Shown here in pieces: positions 30,401 to 38,231 of a stretch of 64,000 nucleotides of DNA. Every line of letters starts with the position of its first letter. The first letter of the stretch is position 1. Origin of the DNA: Gordionus sp. m RMFG-2023 (taxonomy: Eukaryota; Nematomorpha; Gordioida; Chordodea; Parachordodidae); contig NC_088775.1 in the NCBI RefSeq assembly GCF_954871325.1, positions 91,084,805 to 91,148,804 of the forward strand, written 5' to 3'. The notes beneath the pieces were generated by a model. The model was given only the letters and a program-made list of their open reading frames with translations. It was not told where the DNA came from and did no database searches. Both the position numbers and the translations under genes were made by a program.

Positions 30401-32302
30401 ATAACATTTAAATCTATTTACATATTATCTGTAATATAACAAATAAATATATCATCAATTCCAAATATATATTTTTTTTTAATTAAGACGCCATTTTATC
30501 GGATCGGAAAATTTAATAATATTGGCCGATAATCGATATTTTAAAATATATGGAATATCGCTCGATCCGATAAAAAGATATCGGTTCATCACTACTTAAA
30601 ATATTTTTAAAAAATAATAAATCACCTTTAAAAATAACAAAAAAGGGGTTAGCTAATATTTACAATAACAATATCATCATATTAGATCTATTAATCCTTA
30701 GTTAGAGCGGAAATTATAAAAAATTAATAAATAGATTAGCATTCCTAATTATTACTCTAACCCCCCATTGTTTCTGGCACAATCGGTGCTTTTGGACCCA
30801 GAGCAAAGGATTATTTTTCAAGGCACTTGGTCAAAAAATTGCACTTAATTTTGGGTAATCCTCGGGAAGGTTTTTATACTTCAATGAATTTCAATGAAAA
30901 TTTGTAGGTTTCATAGTATACGTGTTAATTTTTTTTAATATATTACATTATTTTATTACCTTAATTTTCTTTTTATATATCCCAATATCTTATATTGTAA
31001 ATTGTAATCATTTTTAAATTAAAATAATAAATATATATAAATAGAATAAATTGTACTAATAAGGTGATAAGGGAATAATAAAATTAAAATGAGACAAAAC
31101 TTAGTACCAAACTTGATAATGATCTCTTGTCAGATTCCTTGTCAAAAGATAAACATGTACAGTAATTATGCAAGGGGGGGCTTTGCATAATTTACATATT
31201 CTTAAAATGAATAAATAACTATTAGGTTTTGAAGCATTAAAATTAGATAGGATTGTGTCTGATTTAGAAAAAAAAATGTTTCAATAACTTAGTTTATTAT
31301 TATTTATTCTAATAACTTATTATACCTGTTTATAAGAGGAAAATCAAAAAAAAACCTTTTTAAAAGAGGCAATTATATTGATAATAATATAGATCTAATA
31401 ATTTTTAATGTTTCAATAATAAATAATTAATAATCTATGAGATAACCATCATATAAAATAAATTTTAATATATTTACTATGGTTGTTAAAAAGCCAGATT
31501 ATGGGTCAATTTTTTAAAATAACCCAATTATTTAACAAAATAAGATTATGTAGCCCTCAAAATTTGGCCAATAGAGGCTCGAGTCTTTCTACCACCATCT
31601 AAAAGGAAAATTTCAATGCTTACATAATATTATTATGGTATAAATCTTAAAATCAACCTGTAACTGGTTTTTAACAACCCTAGCATTCAATATATCATTT
31701 AAATCTTATTTCTAATTTTTTTTTAAATTAATAAAACATATTTAAGATAAAATTTATATAAATAAATAATTTTAATTTATATATATATGCAATATTACTA
31801 TGTCAAAATTTATTTGAAGCGCATCAATATTAGTTAGGAGTTCTGTCACATGGTCCTTGAATTCTAAATAATCAACAAATGTGTAATAATATTGGTCAAG
31901 ATTCCTGAGAACCTCATTCTTTACAGCAATCAAGGGGGCAAAAGTATTCTGTTTATAATAAATATTTTTATTTATACAATTATAATGATGTATAATATTC
32001 AAATAATGTGTGGCATAATAGAAAATATCTAACTACCATATTTCCTTTAACATCTATAGCTGGAAACTTTTTAGATATAAGTTTGAGACATGGCTCCAAT
32101 GATTTATCAGTCAAATAGGGAGGCTTACTTTTTGGATCATTACATGTCTAAGATAAAATATTTATTATAATAAATAACATAAGACTATAAATTGCACCTT
32201 CTTAATATTGTACAATCGTGTTAATAGCCCATTTCCTCTATTATTTAGAATAATTAATTTTTCGGCGATCTTTTGTTGCCCAGGTTGAATTGCTCGAGCC
32301 AT
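6348..32302 (-). CDS. NCKAP1: NCKAP1/Nap1/HEM family gene, N-terminal ~70%, 22 exons, runs off left edge
   Basis: Nck-associated protein 1 (Nap1, HEM/Kette) pairs with CYFIP/Sra1 in the WAVE regulatory complex, which links Rac signalling to Arp2/3 actin nucleation at the plasma membrane. Similarity to the human protein, recalled from memory, is collinear from the first codon ([16 protein letters not shown] against human MSRSVLQPSQQKLAEKL) to the segment [14 protein letters not shown], matching roughly human residue 790 of 1128. Strongly conserved landmarks are [79 protein letters not shown] and [14 protein letters not shown]. Exon borders keep the frame except between exons 13 and 14 and around exon 18, where a short exon each is probably missed. 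Serine/asparagine/glycine-rich inserts enlarge exons 7, 10, 12, 13 and 16. Introns are full of transposons; intron 9 (8.8 kb) holds the large palindrome. The C-terminal exons are not found to the left, so the gene continues outside the window. Confidence 0.93.
6581..6678 (-). CDS. NCKAP1: NCKAP1 exon with [14 protein letters not shown]
   Basis: [20 protein letters not shown] matches human [20 protein letters not shown] almost residue for residue. AAAG acceptor, AGG|GTATTC donor. Confidence 0.93.
6835..6977 (-). CDS. NCKAP1: NCKAP1 exon with YLEVFLKKM
   Basis: [20 protein letters not shown] and [10 protein letters not shown] match human [20 protein letters not shown] and FNAEEYSDIS. GACAG acceptor, AGAG|GTTATT donor. 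Confidence 0.9.
7313..7467. mobile_element. MITE, CAGAGTTGTTAAA family, perfect 8-bp duplication
   Basis: CAGAGTTGTTAAA at the left and TTTAACAACTCTG at the right, with GTAATCAT directly flanking both ends (7305-7312 and 7468-7475). The inside consists of ATCTAGATAC palindromes. hAT-type MITE. Confidence 0.9.
7900..8042. mobile_element. Fragment of the palindromic TGTTGTTAAAC MITE
   Basis: Contains the family's right-half blocks (ATAGGCGAAATGTC, GGCAATACCTTTCTGGCTA, ATTGAGTTAGCCGTTTTC, AACACTA); the left half is lost. Confidence 0.5.
8043..8895. other. Intron sequence without recognised features
   Basis: No exon, repeat or RNA gene is recognised here. The small open frames lack similarity to anything I know. 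Confidence 0.5.
8900..9108. mobile_element. piggyBac-like MITE with TTAA duplication
   Basis: Inverted ends ACCTTTCCGCGCCC (left) and GGGCGCGAAAGGGTT (right), each directly bordered by TTAA (8896-8899 and 9109-9112). TTAA target and CCTTT ends are typical of piggyBac-type elements. No coding sequence. Confidence 0.7.
9562..9664 (-). CDS. NCKAP1: NCKAP1 exon with IILLQQTQ
   Basis: [20 protein letters not shown] and TITSIYTMW match human [20 protein letters not shown] and TITSLYTNW. TTTAG acceptor, TGTG|GTAATG donor; the split Trp codon completes correctly in the next exon. Confidence 0.9.
9993..10068 (-). CDS. NCKAP1: NCKAP1 exon 18
   Basis: [20 protein letters not shown] matches human SIVGMTMYNQATQEIAKPS. 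TATAG acceptor in phase with exon 17. The donor is uncertain, and the human AYMTVLQSIENYV segment that should follow was not located. Confidence 0.8.
10396..10527 (-). CDS. NCKAP1: NCKAP1 exon 17
   Basis: [19 protein letters not shown] and [17 protein letters not shown] match human LDKLHTALSELCFSINY and HTFTPREYLTSHLEIRF. Donor ACAA|GTATTT. Confidence 0.92.
10704..10933 (-). CDS. NCKAP1: NCKAP1 exon 16
   Basis: Starts [15 protein letters not shown] (human LLPKHCAKTISQAVN) and continues with a basic and then asparagine/glycine-rich stretch in place of the human lysine-rich linker. The GGA|GTTGAA donor was chosen because it keeps the frame into exon 17; AAC|GTGTAA seven bases downstream is an alternative that does not. 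Confidence 0.8.
11255..11374 (-). CDS. NCKAP1: NCKAP1 exon 15
   Basis: [20 protein letters not shown] matches human [26 protein letters not shown] acceptor, CAA|GTTTTT donor. Confidence 0.92.
11404..11442. repeat. (CCTT)n microsatellite
   Basis: About nine TTCC units just outside NCKAP1 exon 15. Confidence 0.9.
11759..11880 (-). CDS. NCKAP1: NCKAP1 exon 14
   Basis: [20 protein letters not shown] and ACHDMCPEE match human [20 protein letters not shown] and CTHELCPEE. ATCCAG acceptor, GAG|GTATAA donor. It needs one base from the preceding exon. Confidence 0.9.
12316..13007. repeat. Tandem array, ~172-bp unit, four copies
   Basis: Four copies of a unit starting ATTCCTTTTCCTGTGTTTTT and ending AATTGGAGTAGTG, with unit starts spaced 171, 172 and 174 bp. 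The last unit runs directly into the MITE trimer at 13008. The array lies in NCKAP1 intron 13. Confidence 0.93.
13008..13604. mobile_element. Trimeric MITE, TAGTGTTGTTAAACGGCTC family
   Basis: One complete left end (TAGTGTTGTTAAACGGCTC) and one right end (GAGCCGTTTAACAACACTA) enclose three near-identical 184-185 bp internal bodies in direct repeat. The whole is flanked by a perfect AATTGGAG duplication (13000-13007 and 13605-13612). No coding sequence. Confidence 0.93.
13757..14041 (-). CDS. NCKAP1: NCKAP1 exon 13
   Basis: [17 protein letters not shown] and [15 protein letters not shown] match human AYTSVSKASLGLADH and MNTIIFHTKMVDSLV; a serine/asparagine/glycine-rich insert follows, then SEMSLFWW (human SDLSIFCF). 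The TAG acceptor is clear. The donor (TGG|GTCATA) gives phase 0, which does not fit exon 14. Confidence 0.85.
14165..14392 (-). CDS. NCKAP1: NCKAP1 exon 12
   Basis: [16 protein letters not shown] and [10 protein letters not shown] match human NLSVCPEDESIIMSSF and GMRLDWFRLQ. A polar insert of about 30 residues sits between them. TAAG acceptor, CAA|GTCTTA donor. Confidence 0.92.
14497..14588 (-). CDS. NCKAP1: NCKAP1 exon 11
   Basis: [19 protein letters not shown] matches human QRYYVQYLSGFDAVVLNEL. Clear TTACAG acceptor and CAG|GTTCGG donor. Confidence 0.93.
15298..15580 (-). CDS. NCKAP1: NCKAP1 exon 10
   Basis: [20 protein letters not shown] and [11 protein letters not shown] match human [20 protein letters not shown] and AELIFYMEELR. 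A ~35-residue asparagine/serine-rich insert lies between them. GAG acceptor, AAAG|GTTTTT donor. Confidence 0.92.
15816..16143. mobile_element. MITE, CAATGACATA family
   Basis: Long imperfect inverted ends CAATGACATACATAATACCT and AGGTATTATATATGTCATTG. Flanks ACAAAAGG and ATAAAAGG are a 7/8 match, fitting a hAT-type 8-bp duplication. Internal CAGCTGGACCCGCCATTTTGG and its mirror are diagnostic of the family. Confidence 0.88.
16345..16920. repeat. AT-rich subrepeats of the left palindrome arm
   Basis: Repeated ATATATTTTTTGATTGATATTTTT blocks, mirrored as AAATATCAATCAAAAAATAT between about 21000 and 22000. The right arm has more copies, which accounts for its greater length. Confidence 0.85.
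18379..18930 (-). pseudogene. Ginger/KRBA2-type integrase C-terminal fragment, left arm
   Basis: An open frame of about 180 codons: a helical N-terminal part, then [39 protein letters not shown] and a terminal Cys/His cluster ([20 protein letters not shown] then CNSHCHT). This order matches the C-terminal region of Ginger-type transposases and KRBA2-like proteins. The catalytic DDE core is absent, so it is a fragment, though its frame is open for its whole length. Confidence 0.75.
19205..19607 (+). pseudogene. Ginger/KRBA2-type fragment, right arm copy
   Basis: Mirror copy of 18379-18783 with over 90% identity by eye, beginning at KKLKPGE. A small indel near 19395-19435 splits it into two frames. 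The Cys-rich tail is intact. Confidence 0.75.
22888..23148 (+). CDS. BED-type zinc finger ORF of the hAT element
   Basis: 86 codons from ATG at 22888. Residues about 30-74 form a BED finger: a conserved Trp-Ala-Lys-Phe, then VQCKNC (Cys-x2-Cys) and HLKRHKC (His-x4-5 Cys/His). BED fingers form the N-terminal DNA-binding domain of many hAT transposases. The RNase-H-like core and dimerisation region are missing. The ORF is uninterrupted, so either it is young or it has been kept. Confidence 0.8.
   Translation: MAQNTNDIINKIKNNIYSFRNTNNNLKSEIWAKFNIIIDENKKNIGYVQCKNCSSILSYNYKHGTSHLKRHKCDGKSMKINKFFYT
23280..23340. repeat. Short tandem AAATTAAATAGT units
   Basis: Four to five copies of a 14-bp unit inside the hAT element, after the ORF. 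Confidence 0.85.
23839..24274. mobile_element. Dimer-like MITE, TAGTGTTGTTA family, perfect 8-bp duplication
   Basis: Left end TAGTGTTGTTATAAACGGCT, right end CCGTTTAACAACACTA, flanked by TATTTTAT on both sides (23831-23838 and 24275-24282). Between them are two copies of the internal body (AGAACCTTTGTTCCTTCTACGAGCG at about 23927 and 24158), with about 120 bp of other sequence in between. Confidence 0.85.
24422..24518 (-). CDS. NCKAP1: NCKAP1 exon 9
   Basis: [18 protein letters not shown] and DQHGLLGPK match human HRERRKFLRSALKEL and DQPGLLGPK. AAG acceptor, AAA|GTATTC donor. The 8.8-kb intron that follows contains the Ginger-type palindrome and a hAT element. Confidence 0.92.
24655..24711 (-). 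CDS. NCKAP1: NCKAP1 exon 8
   Basis: [19 protein letters not shown] matches human YNKRINDIRECKEAAVSHA. CAG acceptor, AAAC|GTAAAT donor. Confidence 0.88.
24759..25075 (-). CDS. NCKAP1: NCKAP1 exon 7
   Basis: Starts [20 protein letters not shown] (human [20 protein letters not shown]) and ends near [12 protein letters not shown] (human AAEDLFVNIRG). Between them lies a serine/asparagine/glycine-rich insert of about 40 residues absent from human NCKAP1. GC content is much higher than in the introns. Confidence 0.93.
25120..26400. other. NCKAP1 intron 6, no recognised element
   Basis: AT-rich intron. A tandem-like AATTTATTATAAAGGAAAAA duplication occurs at about 25275-25400. Nothing else is recognised. 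Confidence 0.5.
26480..26598 (-). CDS. NCKAP1: NCKAP1 exon 6
   Basis: [14 protein letters not shown] and PAQTDT match human PRRNLSADQWRNAQ and PAQSDT. The donor is ACG|GTAAAT. The acceptor (AAAAG|GCAGC) was chosen by frame and lacks a clear pyrimidine tract. Confidence 0.85.
26715..26804 (-). CDS. NCKAP1: NCKAP1 exon 5
   Basis: Reads a serine/alanine/proline stretch and then [17 protein letters not shown], matching the human EEFVPHSKSLSDAL region weakly. The frame fits exons 4 and 6 with a TAG acceptor and a TTTC|GTAAAT donor. Confidence 0.7.
26942..27146 (-). CDS. NCKAP1: NCKAP1 exon 4
   Basis: Contains [20 protein letters not shown] and [12 protein letters not shown], matching human FDLTKNYLDLIITYTTLMIL and RKAIIGLYNYAH. 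CAG acceptor, GGAA|GTATAA donor, leaving one base to the next exon. Confidence 0.9.
27490..27605. repeat. GC-rich CCGGGCC fragment
   Basis: GGGTTCGAGCCCGG and CGGGCCGGGCCGGGTCGGG resemble the subterminal repeats of the CAGAGACCTGCAG hAT family, but no terminus is preserved. Confidence 0.5.
27727..27842. mobile_element. MITE, CAGAGTTGTTAAA family
   Basis: CAGAGTTGTTAAAGGATCTAG at the left and TTTTAACATCTCTG at the right. Flanks GTATTGCG and GTATTATG suggest a decayed 8-bp duplication. Confidence 0.8.
28100..28383 (-). repeat. GGGTCATTCC-type repeat, minus orientation
   Basis: Read on the minus strand it starts AAAGGGTCATTCCGCATCAA, followed by an ATTTTGCTAAAATTTGGTAT stretch. A related sequence at 47530-47700 starts GGGGTCATTCCATGTCAAAT on the plus strand with AAAATTTTAGCGC. 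An unclassified dispersed repeat. Confidence 0.5.
29124..29346. mobile_element. Palindromic MITE, TAGTGTTGTTAAACGGCTC family, complete
   Basis: Complete monomer: TAGTGTTGTTAAACGGCTCG to GGGCCGTTTTACAACACTA. Flanks CGATCGGA and CAATCAGA match at 6 of 8 positions. It is a good reference copy for the family. Confidence 0.88.
29350..29530. repeat. Unidentified 170-bp sequence shared with 55070-55215
   Basis: Contains TTTTAGACCTCCATTAGCCGCC followed by AAAAGACGTTGCCACTC; the second copy reads TTTTTAAACCTCCATTAGCCACC and AGAAGAGGTTGTCACTAC. Both copies lie just right of a palindromic MITE. No coding assignment. Confidence 0.6.
30109..30312. mobile_element. Palindromic MITE, GGCCGCATTCCTAGTGGGAT ends
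   Basis: The left end GGCCGCATTCCTAGTGGGAT and the right end ATCCCACTATGAATGCGGTC are inverted; the AAACAGCTGATTG / GATCAGCTG blocks inside are also mirrored. Single copy in the window. Confidence 0.75.
30490..30600. repeat. Fragment with ATCGGATCGG / CGATCCGATAAAA motifs
   Basis: Reads GACGCCATTTTATCGGATCGG and CGATCCGATAAAAAGATATCG, similar to 44870-44945 and 45535-45590. It is probably the end of an old hAT-type MITE. Confidence 0.4.
31479..31683. mobile_element. Old, diverged palindromic MITE
   Basis: GGTTGTTAAAAAGCCAG at the left and CTGGTTTTTAACAACC at the right are inverted. The internal ACCCAATTATTTAAC and TGGCCAATAGAGG match the 54720-54905 copy more than the young ones. Confidence 0.65.
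31799..31948 (-). CDS. NCKAP1: NCKAP1 exon 3
   Basis: 50 codons containing [18 protein letters not shown], nearly identical to the human segment. CAG acceptor, ATA|GTAATA donor. The intron after it (4.7 kb) contains several MITEs. Confidence 0.93.
32037..32147 (-). CDS. NCKAP1: NCKAP1 exon 2
   Basis: 37 codons, [19 protein letters not shown] onward, matching human CGDPKAKPSYLIDKNLE. TTAG acceptor, ATG|GTAGTT donor, phase 0 at both ends. Confidence 0.9.
32198..32302 (-). CDS. NCKAP1: NCKAP1 exon 1 (start codon)
   Basis: 35 codons from ATG at 32302, ending RLYNIKK before a GTGCAA donor. It aligns without gaps to the human N terminus, which fixes the start. Confidence 0.92.
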
Positions 32303-32848
32303 GCACTTTAGATTTATTAACTTAATGAGGAAAATATGTACTAATAATGCTTATTTCTTAATTTAGGATTTTGGTTCATCAAGTGCTAAAATTTTGAAGT
32401 GATAGTACTGTATTGTATTGGTTGAATCATTAATAAAAAATAATACTATATCTACTGATCAGCCAAAAAATTTTTATTTAATCATATTTATTTATAGATT
32501 CTTCTATGAACATTAAATCTCAATATTGATAGTAATCATCAAAACTTACACTCGAGAATTTAAACTTAAAATTAGCCATCACCCACCTTTAAAGTAATTA
32601 AATTATACTGTAGTTCTCGGGTATAGGCTATTTTTTGCCCCACTCCTTTTTAATAAGCCTATAGAGGTTTAAGCAACATTTTTCGAAATGTTGTGCCTAC
32701 AGGTACGTGCAGCTTGCCCACAAACGTGTAAAGGGCTCCTCATTTTCTCCCCCTAATTAACTATCCAGTTTGATGTATTTGAGGAAAACCTAGCGTATCT
32801 CTGTAGTACCCACAACCAAAGGGCGAAAACGCTTTTATCACGTATCAC
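32303..32848. other. Sequence upstream of the NCKAP1 start codon
   Basis: Expected to hold the 5' UTR and promoter of NCKAP1. The segment 32590-32848 is less AT-rich than its surroundings. No TATA box, initiator or CpG-rich core can be assigned with confidence. Confidence 0.4.
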
Positions 32849-33231
32849 CAGGGTTGGGCAAATTTTCAGAAAATTGTATTCGGATACAGATACAGATACT
32901 TTATAAAATTTTGTATTTAAGATACAAGATAATTTAGAAAAATTTCAATAAGAGACAAGATACTTGTATTTTTTTTAAAAAAAGTATCTAAGATACAAGA
33001 TACTTTTTTTAAAAACTTTAAATAGTCAAAATCAAAATGTATAAAGCTTTATTTTCTTATCTATAATATAAATTTATAAAAAAATATTTAAAATAAATTG
33101 TAGAAAATAACAAATTTATTTTATAATGCAATATTCCATTTAATAATTATATAATTAGTAAATAATAATAAATCAGCATCATAAATCAGCATTATTTTTT
33201 AATATTATTAATTTTTCAAATGATTTATCTT

Positions 33232-33624
33232 TCAATCTTTGACGATTTGGTCTATTAACATATTAGCAAAGCTAAATAATCTTTCAACGGGGGCTGAGGA
33301 GGGTAATATTGTGTTATATTTAATAAATATTTCTTTTATATATTTATAACTATTTAACATATTTATACTCCGCCTGTCATCTTTCATATAATTTAGGACC
33401 TCTATTTCATAATCATTTGTTGAATTATTAGAATTGGGTGTGGTACTTTTAAGGCAAAAGTAATCATCATCTTCATCAATTGAAGATTTTGTTGAAGTAT
33501 TAATTTCAATATTATTTTTAAAAACAATTAAAACTTCATGTAATAACAAATCCTGAAGGTATTTTTTTTTCTTTTTCACCATCAAATCAACGTTTTTAAA
33601 ATAGGGATGAGAAATAGTTTCCAA
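33232..33624 (-). pseudogene. hAT transposase C-terminal dimerisation region
   Basis: 130 codons ending with LPSSAPVERLFSFANMLI, the conserved signature of the hAT C-terminal (hATC) dimerisation domain. The N-terminal remainder is low-complexity. It is separated by stops and gaps from the next fragment at 33735. Confidence 0.85.
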
Positions 33625-33734
33625 AAATGCATTTTTTAAATTGTTTGCAAAATCATATATATTTTTAAATCTTTTATTTAAATAATTTTCTATGGCAATA
33701 GCTAATGGTTTGCAAAATTGTAGAATGGTTTGAA

Positions 33735-34206
33735 TTAAATTTGTAATTTTTTTTTAACGACATTTAAAATTGGAGCTGATTCTCCATAATAGCAGTTGAT
33801 TTCAATCTGTATTTTGTCAATCGCTATAGTCAATGGGGCCATTATATTGCAATATTCTTCTAAATATTGAATTTCAATATCTCTTAATTTAGGAAATTCT
33901 AATTTTTGACATAATTTAGGAAGTTCGCCTTTAAATTTTAATACTATAAAGACTATCATACAAACTATTCCATCTAGTGCAACAAGGTGTAACTAATTGT
34001 TTTCCTAAAACTGCTTTGATAAGTTCTGCAGTTTTAAGCCTATTATTTGCATTCCATAGCTTAGTACATTTATTGCAGGATGATGAATTTTAAAAATGTT
34101 AGGAGAATCCTTAATAGCTCTCTCGACATCTGTTGTGGCAATTATACTTATATGACACAAACAACGAATGTGTTGAGGCAATGTTATTGAGGCTTCTTTA
34201 GACCCT
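33735..34206 (-). pseudogene. hAT transposase central fragments
   Basis: Contains EFPKLRDIEIQYLEEYCNIM and, in another frame at about 33980-34190, LPQHIRCLCHISIIATTDVE, both typical of the region between the second catalytic Asp and the insertion domain of hAT transposases. It is degraded, with several frameshifts and stops. Confidence 0.75.
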
Positions 34207-36170
34207 TAAATAAACAAATAAATGATAAACTCTGAACTAAGAGATTTCGCTATAAAAATATTGTTTACATGTCTAAAATTGTATATAAATATCATTTATA
34301 TACAAAATTTGGAGTAATTTTTTTTCAAATTTTCAAAATAAAAGAAAACTTAACATTTATACATGCAGGAAAATGGGAAATGATAGATTTACACTAAATG
34401 GCCTATTATCAAGAAATAAGAGCTATATTTTTCATATTTATACACATTTTTCAAGTCGATAAAAATTTACAAAGTTAACCCAGTTAAATGATTTCACACT
34501 CTATATTTGAACATTTGTTTTCCATTATAATTTACTTGAATAAAATCAACATTCAACTAATCCTGGTACATATATTGCTATATTAATTTTATTCAATTTT
34601 ATTTTAACAATATAAATTTATATAAAATAACCTGAAATATATTGCTATATCAAAAAATTTCTGGGAGATAAATTATTAATTGTGTATTTAGAATCTTATT
34701 GCAAGGCTTACATTTATACAATATATCTTCATATTTTAGATTGTAGAGATTAAATTAATTTAATAATATAGATAAATATAAACTACAATGTAATTATGAT
34801 AGTAATAATATATTCACAGACTTAATCAAATATCATGATCATTAATATTAATGTTTTGTCAATTAGATGCACTTAACCATATCTTGTATATTAAGTTATT
34901 ATTTTTTTAAATTATAATTATTTAAATCAGATTCTAAGGTATAGTGATATCTATTGTCAGCTTTTTAATTGAATGTTATATATCGTTTTTTAAATTTTGA
35001 TCACTCCAAATATAAATAGTTGTTAATTTTTTAAATATAATTTTTTATATATAAAATTTAGAATGATTGAGAAAGAATAAATATAAAGAAATACATTTTA
35101 AATTATAATGTTCCTAATTTTAAATGTTACTTGCATACTTTAAAGCTTTTACCTTGTGATAACCTATTCTATAAAATTGAAACACACAGCAACCCCTAGC
35201 AACATTTACAAACATTTGCTCATTTTTTATACAAATTTTTTTTATCGAATTAATTATGTTAAAATTTATAATAATTTGATATAATTTTTTAATTAAATAG
35301 TTTAAAAAAATAAATTACTCTTAATGAGGCCAGGCCAAAGCTTAAGTACTTTTATCCCCATAATGCTCTTAATTAATTTACCAAAATTAATATAATTTTG
35401 AAAACTTATTAACCATCTGGAAAATATTTATACCAATTTCTAACAGAAATCTTGAGATTTTCCATAGTTCTCATTCTATTGCCTGTAGGATTGGCTACAT
35501 TTCTTGATAAAAAACTGTGTCACTAATATTTTGTTAAATTACTTCAACTGGTCAAATACATGTATTTTGGCGAAATATTTGTCTTAAAAATTAATTACGA
35601 ATCTTAACTTTTTATTAAATCTTATTTGGTGACATTTAAAACAATGATATTCATGTTATATACTTAATTTTTATTATTGTTTTTTAAAAATATTAAGCAT
35701 AAATATATTAGAACTAATAACTATTTATAATACACAATTTTAAATCAATGTGAATTATAAAAAAATTATATGTATAAACCCTCATATAAAACTATAAAAT
35801 GGTTGTGAATTAAATATATTAAACGGATAAAACTAGTGGTAAAGAAAAACTATAAAATAAATGTTAATTATAAAATATAAATGAATATAACCACTATAAA
35901 TGAATCACTTAAATGACCCAAAATATAAATTTGATTTTTTTGAGCCTTTAAAATTTATATACATAAAAAATTTAAATGTTGGAAATATAAATTAATACAC
36001 AAAAAGTTTTTTAGGAATAATTGTATTTTGTATGTTATATATTTATATGTAAAATCAAATTTTCGTAAGGATTGAGCTAATTTTTCAATTACATTATCTG
36101 TCGTCAAATGCTTATTAATATTCAAAAGATCCAAACTCTTCAATCCACTTTTAGAAATTGTACTACTTAA
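34207..36170. other. AT-rich intergenic sequence, nothing recognised
   Basis: No exon, RNA gene or clear element. Small open frames are composition noise. Confidence 0.6.
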
Positions 36171-36178
36171 TATGTTTT

Positions 36179-37119
36179 CAGAGACCAGCAGGCTTTTATA
36201 TCTCTGGGCCGGGCCATAAATTTTTGAAATTTTTTTAAAAAATATCCGGGCCGGGCAGCGTTTACATGACAGAATTTTCACTGGATGCAAACCCCCTTCA
36301 AAAACATTTGCCGATCCTCCTAAAAAAATTTGTCACCTACCAACTATCAATATTTTGTAAATATAAAGGATTTATTTTGTAAATATAGAGAATTTATTTT
36401 GTAAATATAAAGGATTTATTTTGTAAATATAAAGGATTTATTTTGTAAATATAAAGGATTTATTTTGTAATTATAATGGATTTATTTTGTAAATATAAAG
36501 GATTTGTTTTGTAAATATAAAGGATTTATTTTGTAAATATAAAGGATTTAATTTGTAAATATAAAGCATTTATTTTTTAGATAAATTCAATTAAAACCTC
36601 GAATATTTACAATGAATTCATTATTATAGCATTATGAGCTTGCTGAAATATTTAAACCTTTTAAAATTACATTTATAAGGATAGCAGTATTTGGAAAACA
36701 ATGTATATTATTGTTTGCAATGTATAGATTTGGTCGATGAATTGTATTATAATAGTTCTATGATAAAAGTATTAAATTATACTGCAATAAATTTGTCCTA
36801 TTTAATCTCAAATTTAATAGATAACCCCAAAAATTTTTTATCCTACCCCCATTTTAGCCGCCTACCCCTTGCCCTCCTTAAAAAATAGGAAAACTGTTCC
36901 TACCCCTCCCGCTCATGTAGACGCTGCGGCCGGGTTGTATATTTTAAAACAGCCTATATGTGAAATCGTTATTATTAGCTATAAAAATCAAAAAGAAATA
37001 TAATTTATTTTTTAAAAATCCAGGGCGGGCTTGAAAATTTTATTTTAAAAAAAGCCATAGGGGTCCTAAAAATTTACCCGAGCCGGCCTGTAAACAAATG
37101 ATACATCTGCAGGGCTCTG
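36179..37119. mobile_element. hAT-type element related to 22397-23786
   Basis: Left end CAGAGACCAGCAGG with CTGGGCCGGGCC and ATCCGGGCCGGGC subterminal repeats; right end GAGCCGGCCTG...CATCTGCAGGGCTCTG. It contains a 24-bp tandem array. The ends are diverged and there is no clean target duplication, so it is older than its relative. Confidence 0.7.
36352..36575. repeat. 24-bp tandem array, about nine copies
   Basis: Unit TTTTGTAAATATAAAGGATTTA with few substitutions, inside the hAT-type element 36179-37119. Confidence 0.93.
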
Positions 37120-37339
37120 TTATTCTTTTTAAAAAAGAGAATGTTCTTTCATTAGTTTACTAATGGGAAGAGTTGCTAATATATATAAACCCTTTTAATA
37201 CATTGGGAATATAATTTAAATGTGTTTGAAATGCAAAGCATACATATCATTTTTTGAGGTTATATCAACCATAGTTAATTTTATAAACATACTTATTCAG
37301 CTAATAAGGCATCATAAGATACTTTAACATCTTTATGAT

Positions 37340-38231
37340 AAAAATCTAAAAAATATTTTTTATATCACCATCTGAAAACTTTTGTGGAAGTAATATCTGC
37401 AGATTGGTAAGTGCGGCATGATGAATTAAAAACATTAATTTATTTTGGTTATAAATGTATCTAAGAGAGGGGACATTTGTTTTATAATAATCTTCTACTG
37501 ATCCTATATTAATGTTTTGACGATGAGCTTGCCTGCTGCAAGTCGAGGGGGACAAATATTAAACACGTATAGCTCTGCTTTTGACTCAACAATAACTTAT
37601 AAAATATAAAATTCTTCTTCTACATTAGCCCTAATTTCCTTGAGTTATAATAAAATGACCTCCGATATTCTCATCTTCTTAATCAAGTAAATGTCATATT
37701 TTTGAAAAGTATTACATATAGTTGTATAATTAAATAATACATTCTAATGAGAAAAAAAAATTTGGAATAAGCATTGAATCAAATAATTTTCCTGCTTCTG
37801 AGGAAATATTTTTTTAGCACATTGTGATATTTCAGTAATAGCAAATAATCGGCTCTTCTAAATCCATAAAAGGGGTTGGCGATGACATTATTTCTCTTTG
37901 GACAAGCTTGCAATTTCTTTCTCCCTGTTGGACAAGGAGTTTCAGAAATAATTATTATTTGACTAGAAATTTGAAATTGGTAGATAAATATTATGCCACT
38001 AAAAATTTGAAAATAATAAGTAAATATCACCCCGGAAAACTTGAAATCGAAATTAATTGATAAAATAACTAAGTAGATGAATGTGATAAATAAATGTAAT
38101 AGGAACAAATATTAACAAATATAAATTAATATAAACAATAATATTTTTGAAAAATATATCAGGCATCTGCATTTTTTGGCTTTGGAGGGAGATTTGTCCC
38201 CCCTGTCCCTCACCTGCTGCGTACGCGCCTG
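37340..38231 (-). mobile_element. Second hAT remnant (ZMYM1-like transposase)
   Basis: The minus strand begins with CAGGCGCGTACGCAGCAGG at 38231, a typical transposon terminus followed by a G-rich GGGACAGGGGGGACAAATC. At 37346-37555 it encodes RQAHRQNINIGSVEDYYKTN, which resembles the conserved segment of ZMYM1/P-inhibitor-type hAT transposases. The rest is deleted or decayed. Confidence 0.6.

Larger units (their letters stand above)
32849..34206 (-). mobile_element. hAT transposon remnant
   Basis: It begins with CAGGGTTGGGCAAATTTTC at 32849, a typical hAT terminus, followed by subterminal GATACAGATAC motifs. The minus strand encodes the C-terminal half of a hAT transposase in several frames. 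The far terminus was not found. It sits directly upstream of NCKAP1. Confidence 0.75.

Noticed and set aside
36691-36888. 65-codon plus-strand frame
   Set aside because: Lies inside a degraded hAT-type element and has no recognisable domain.
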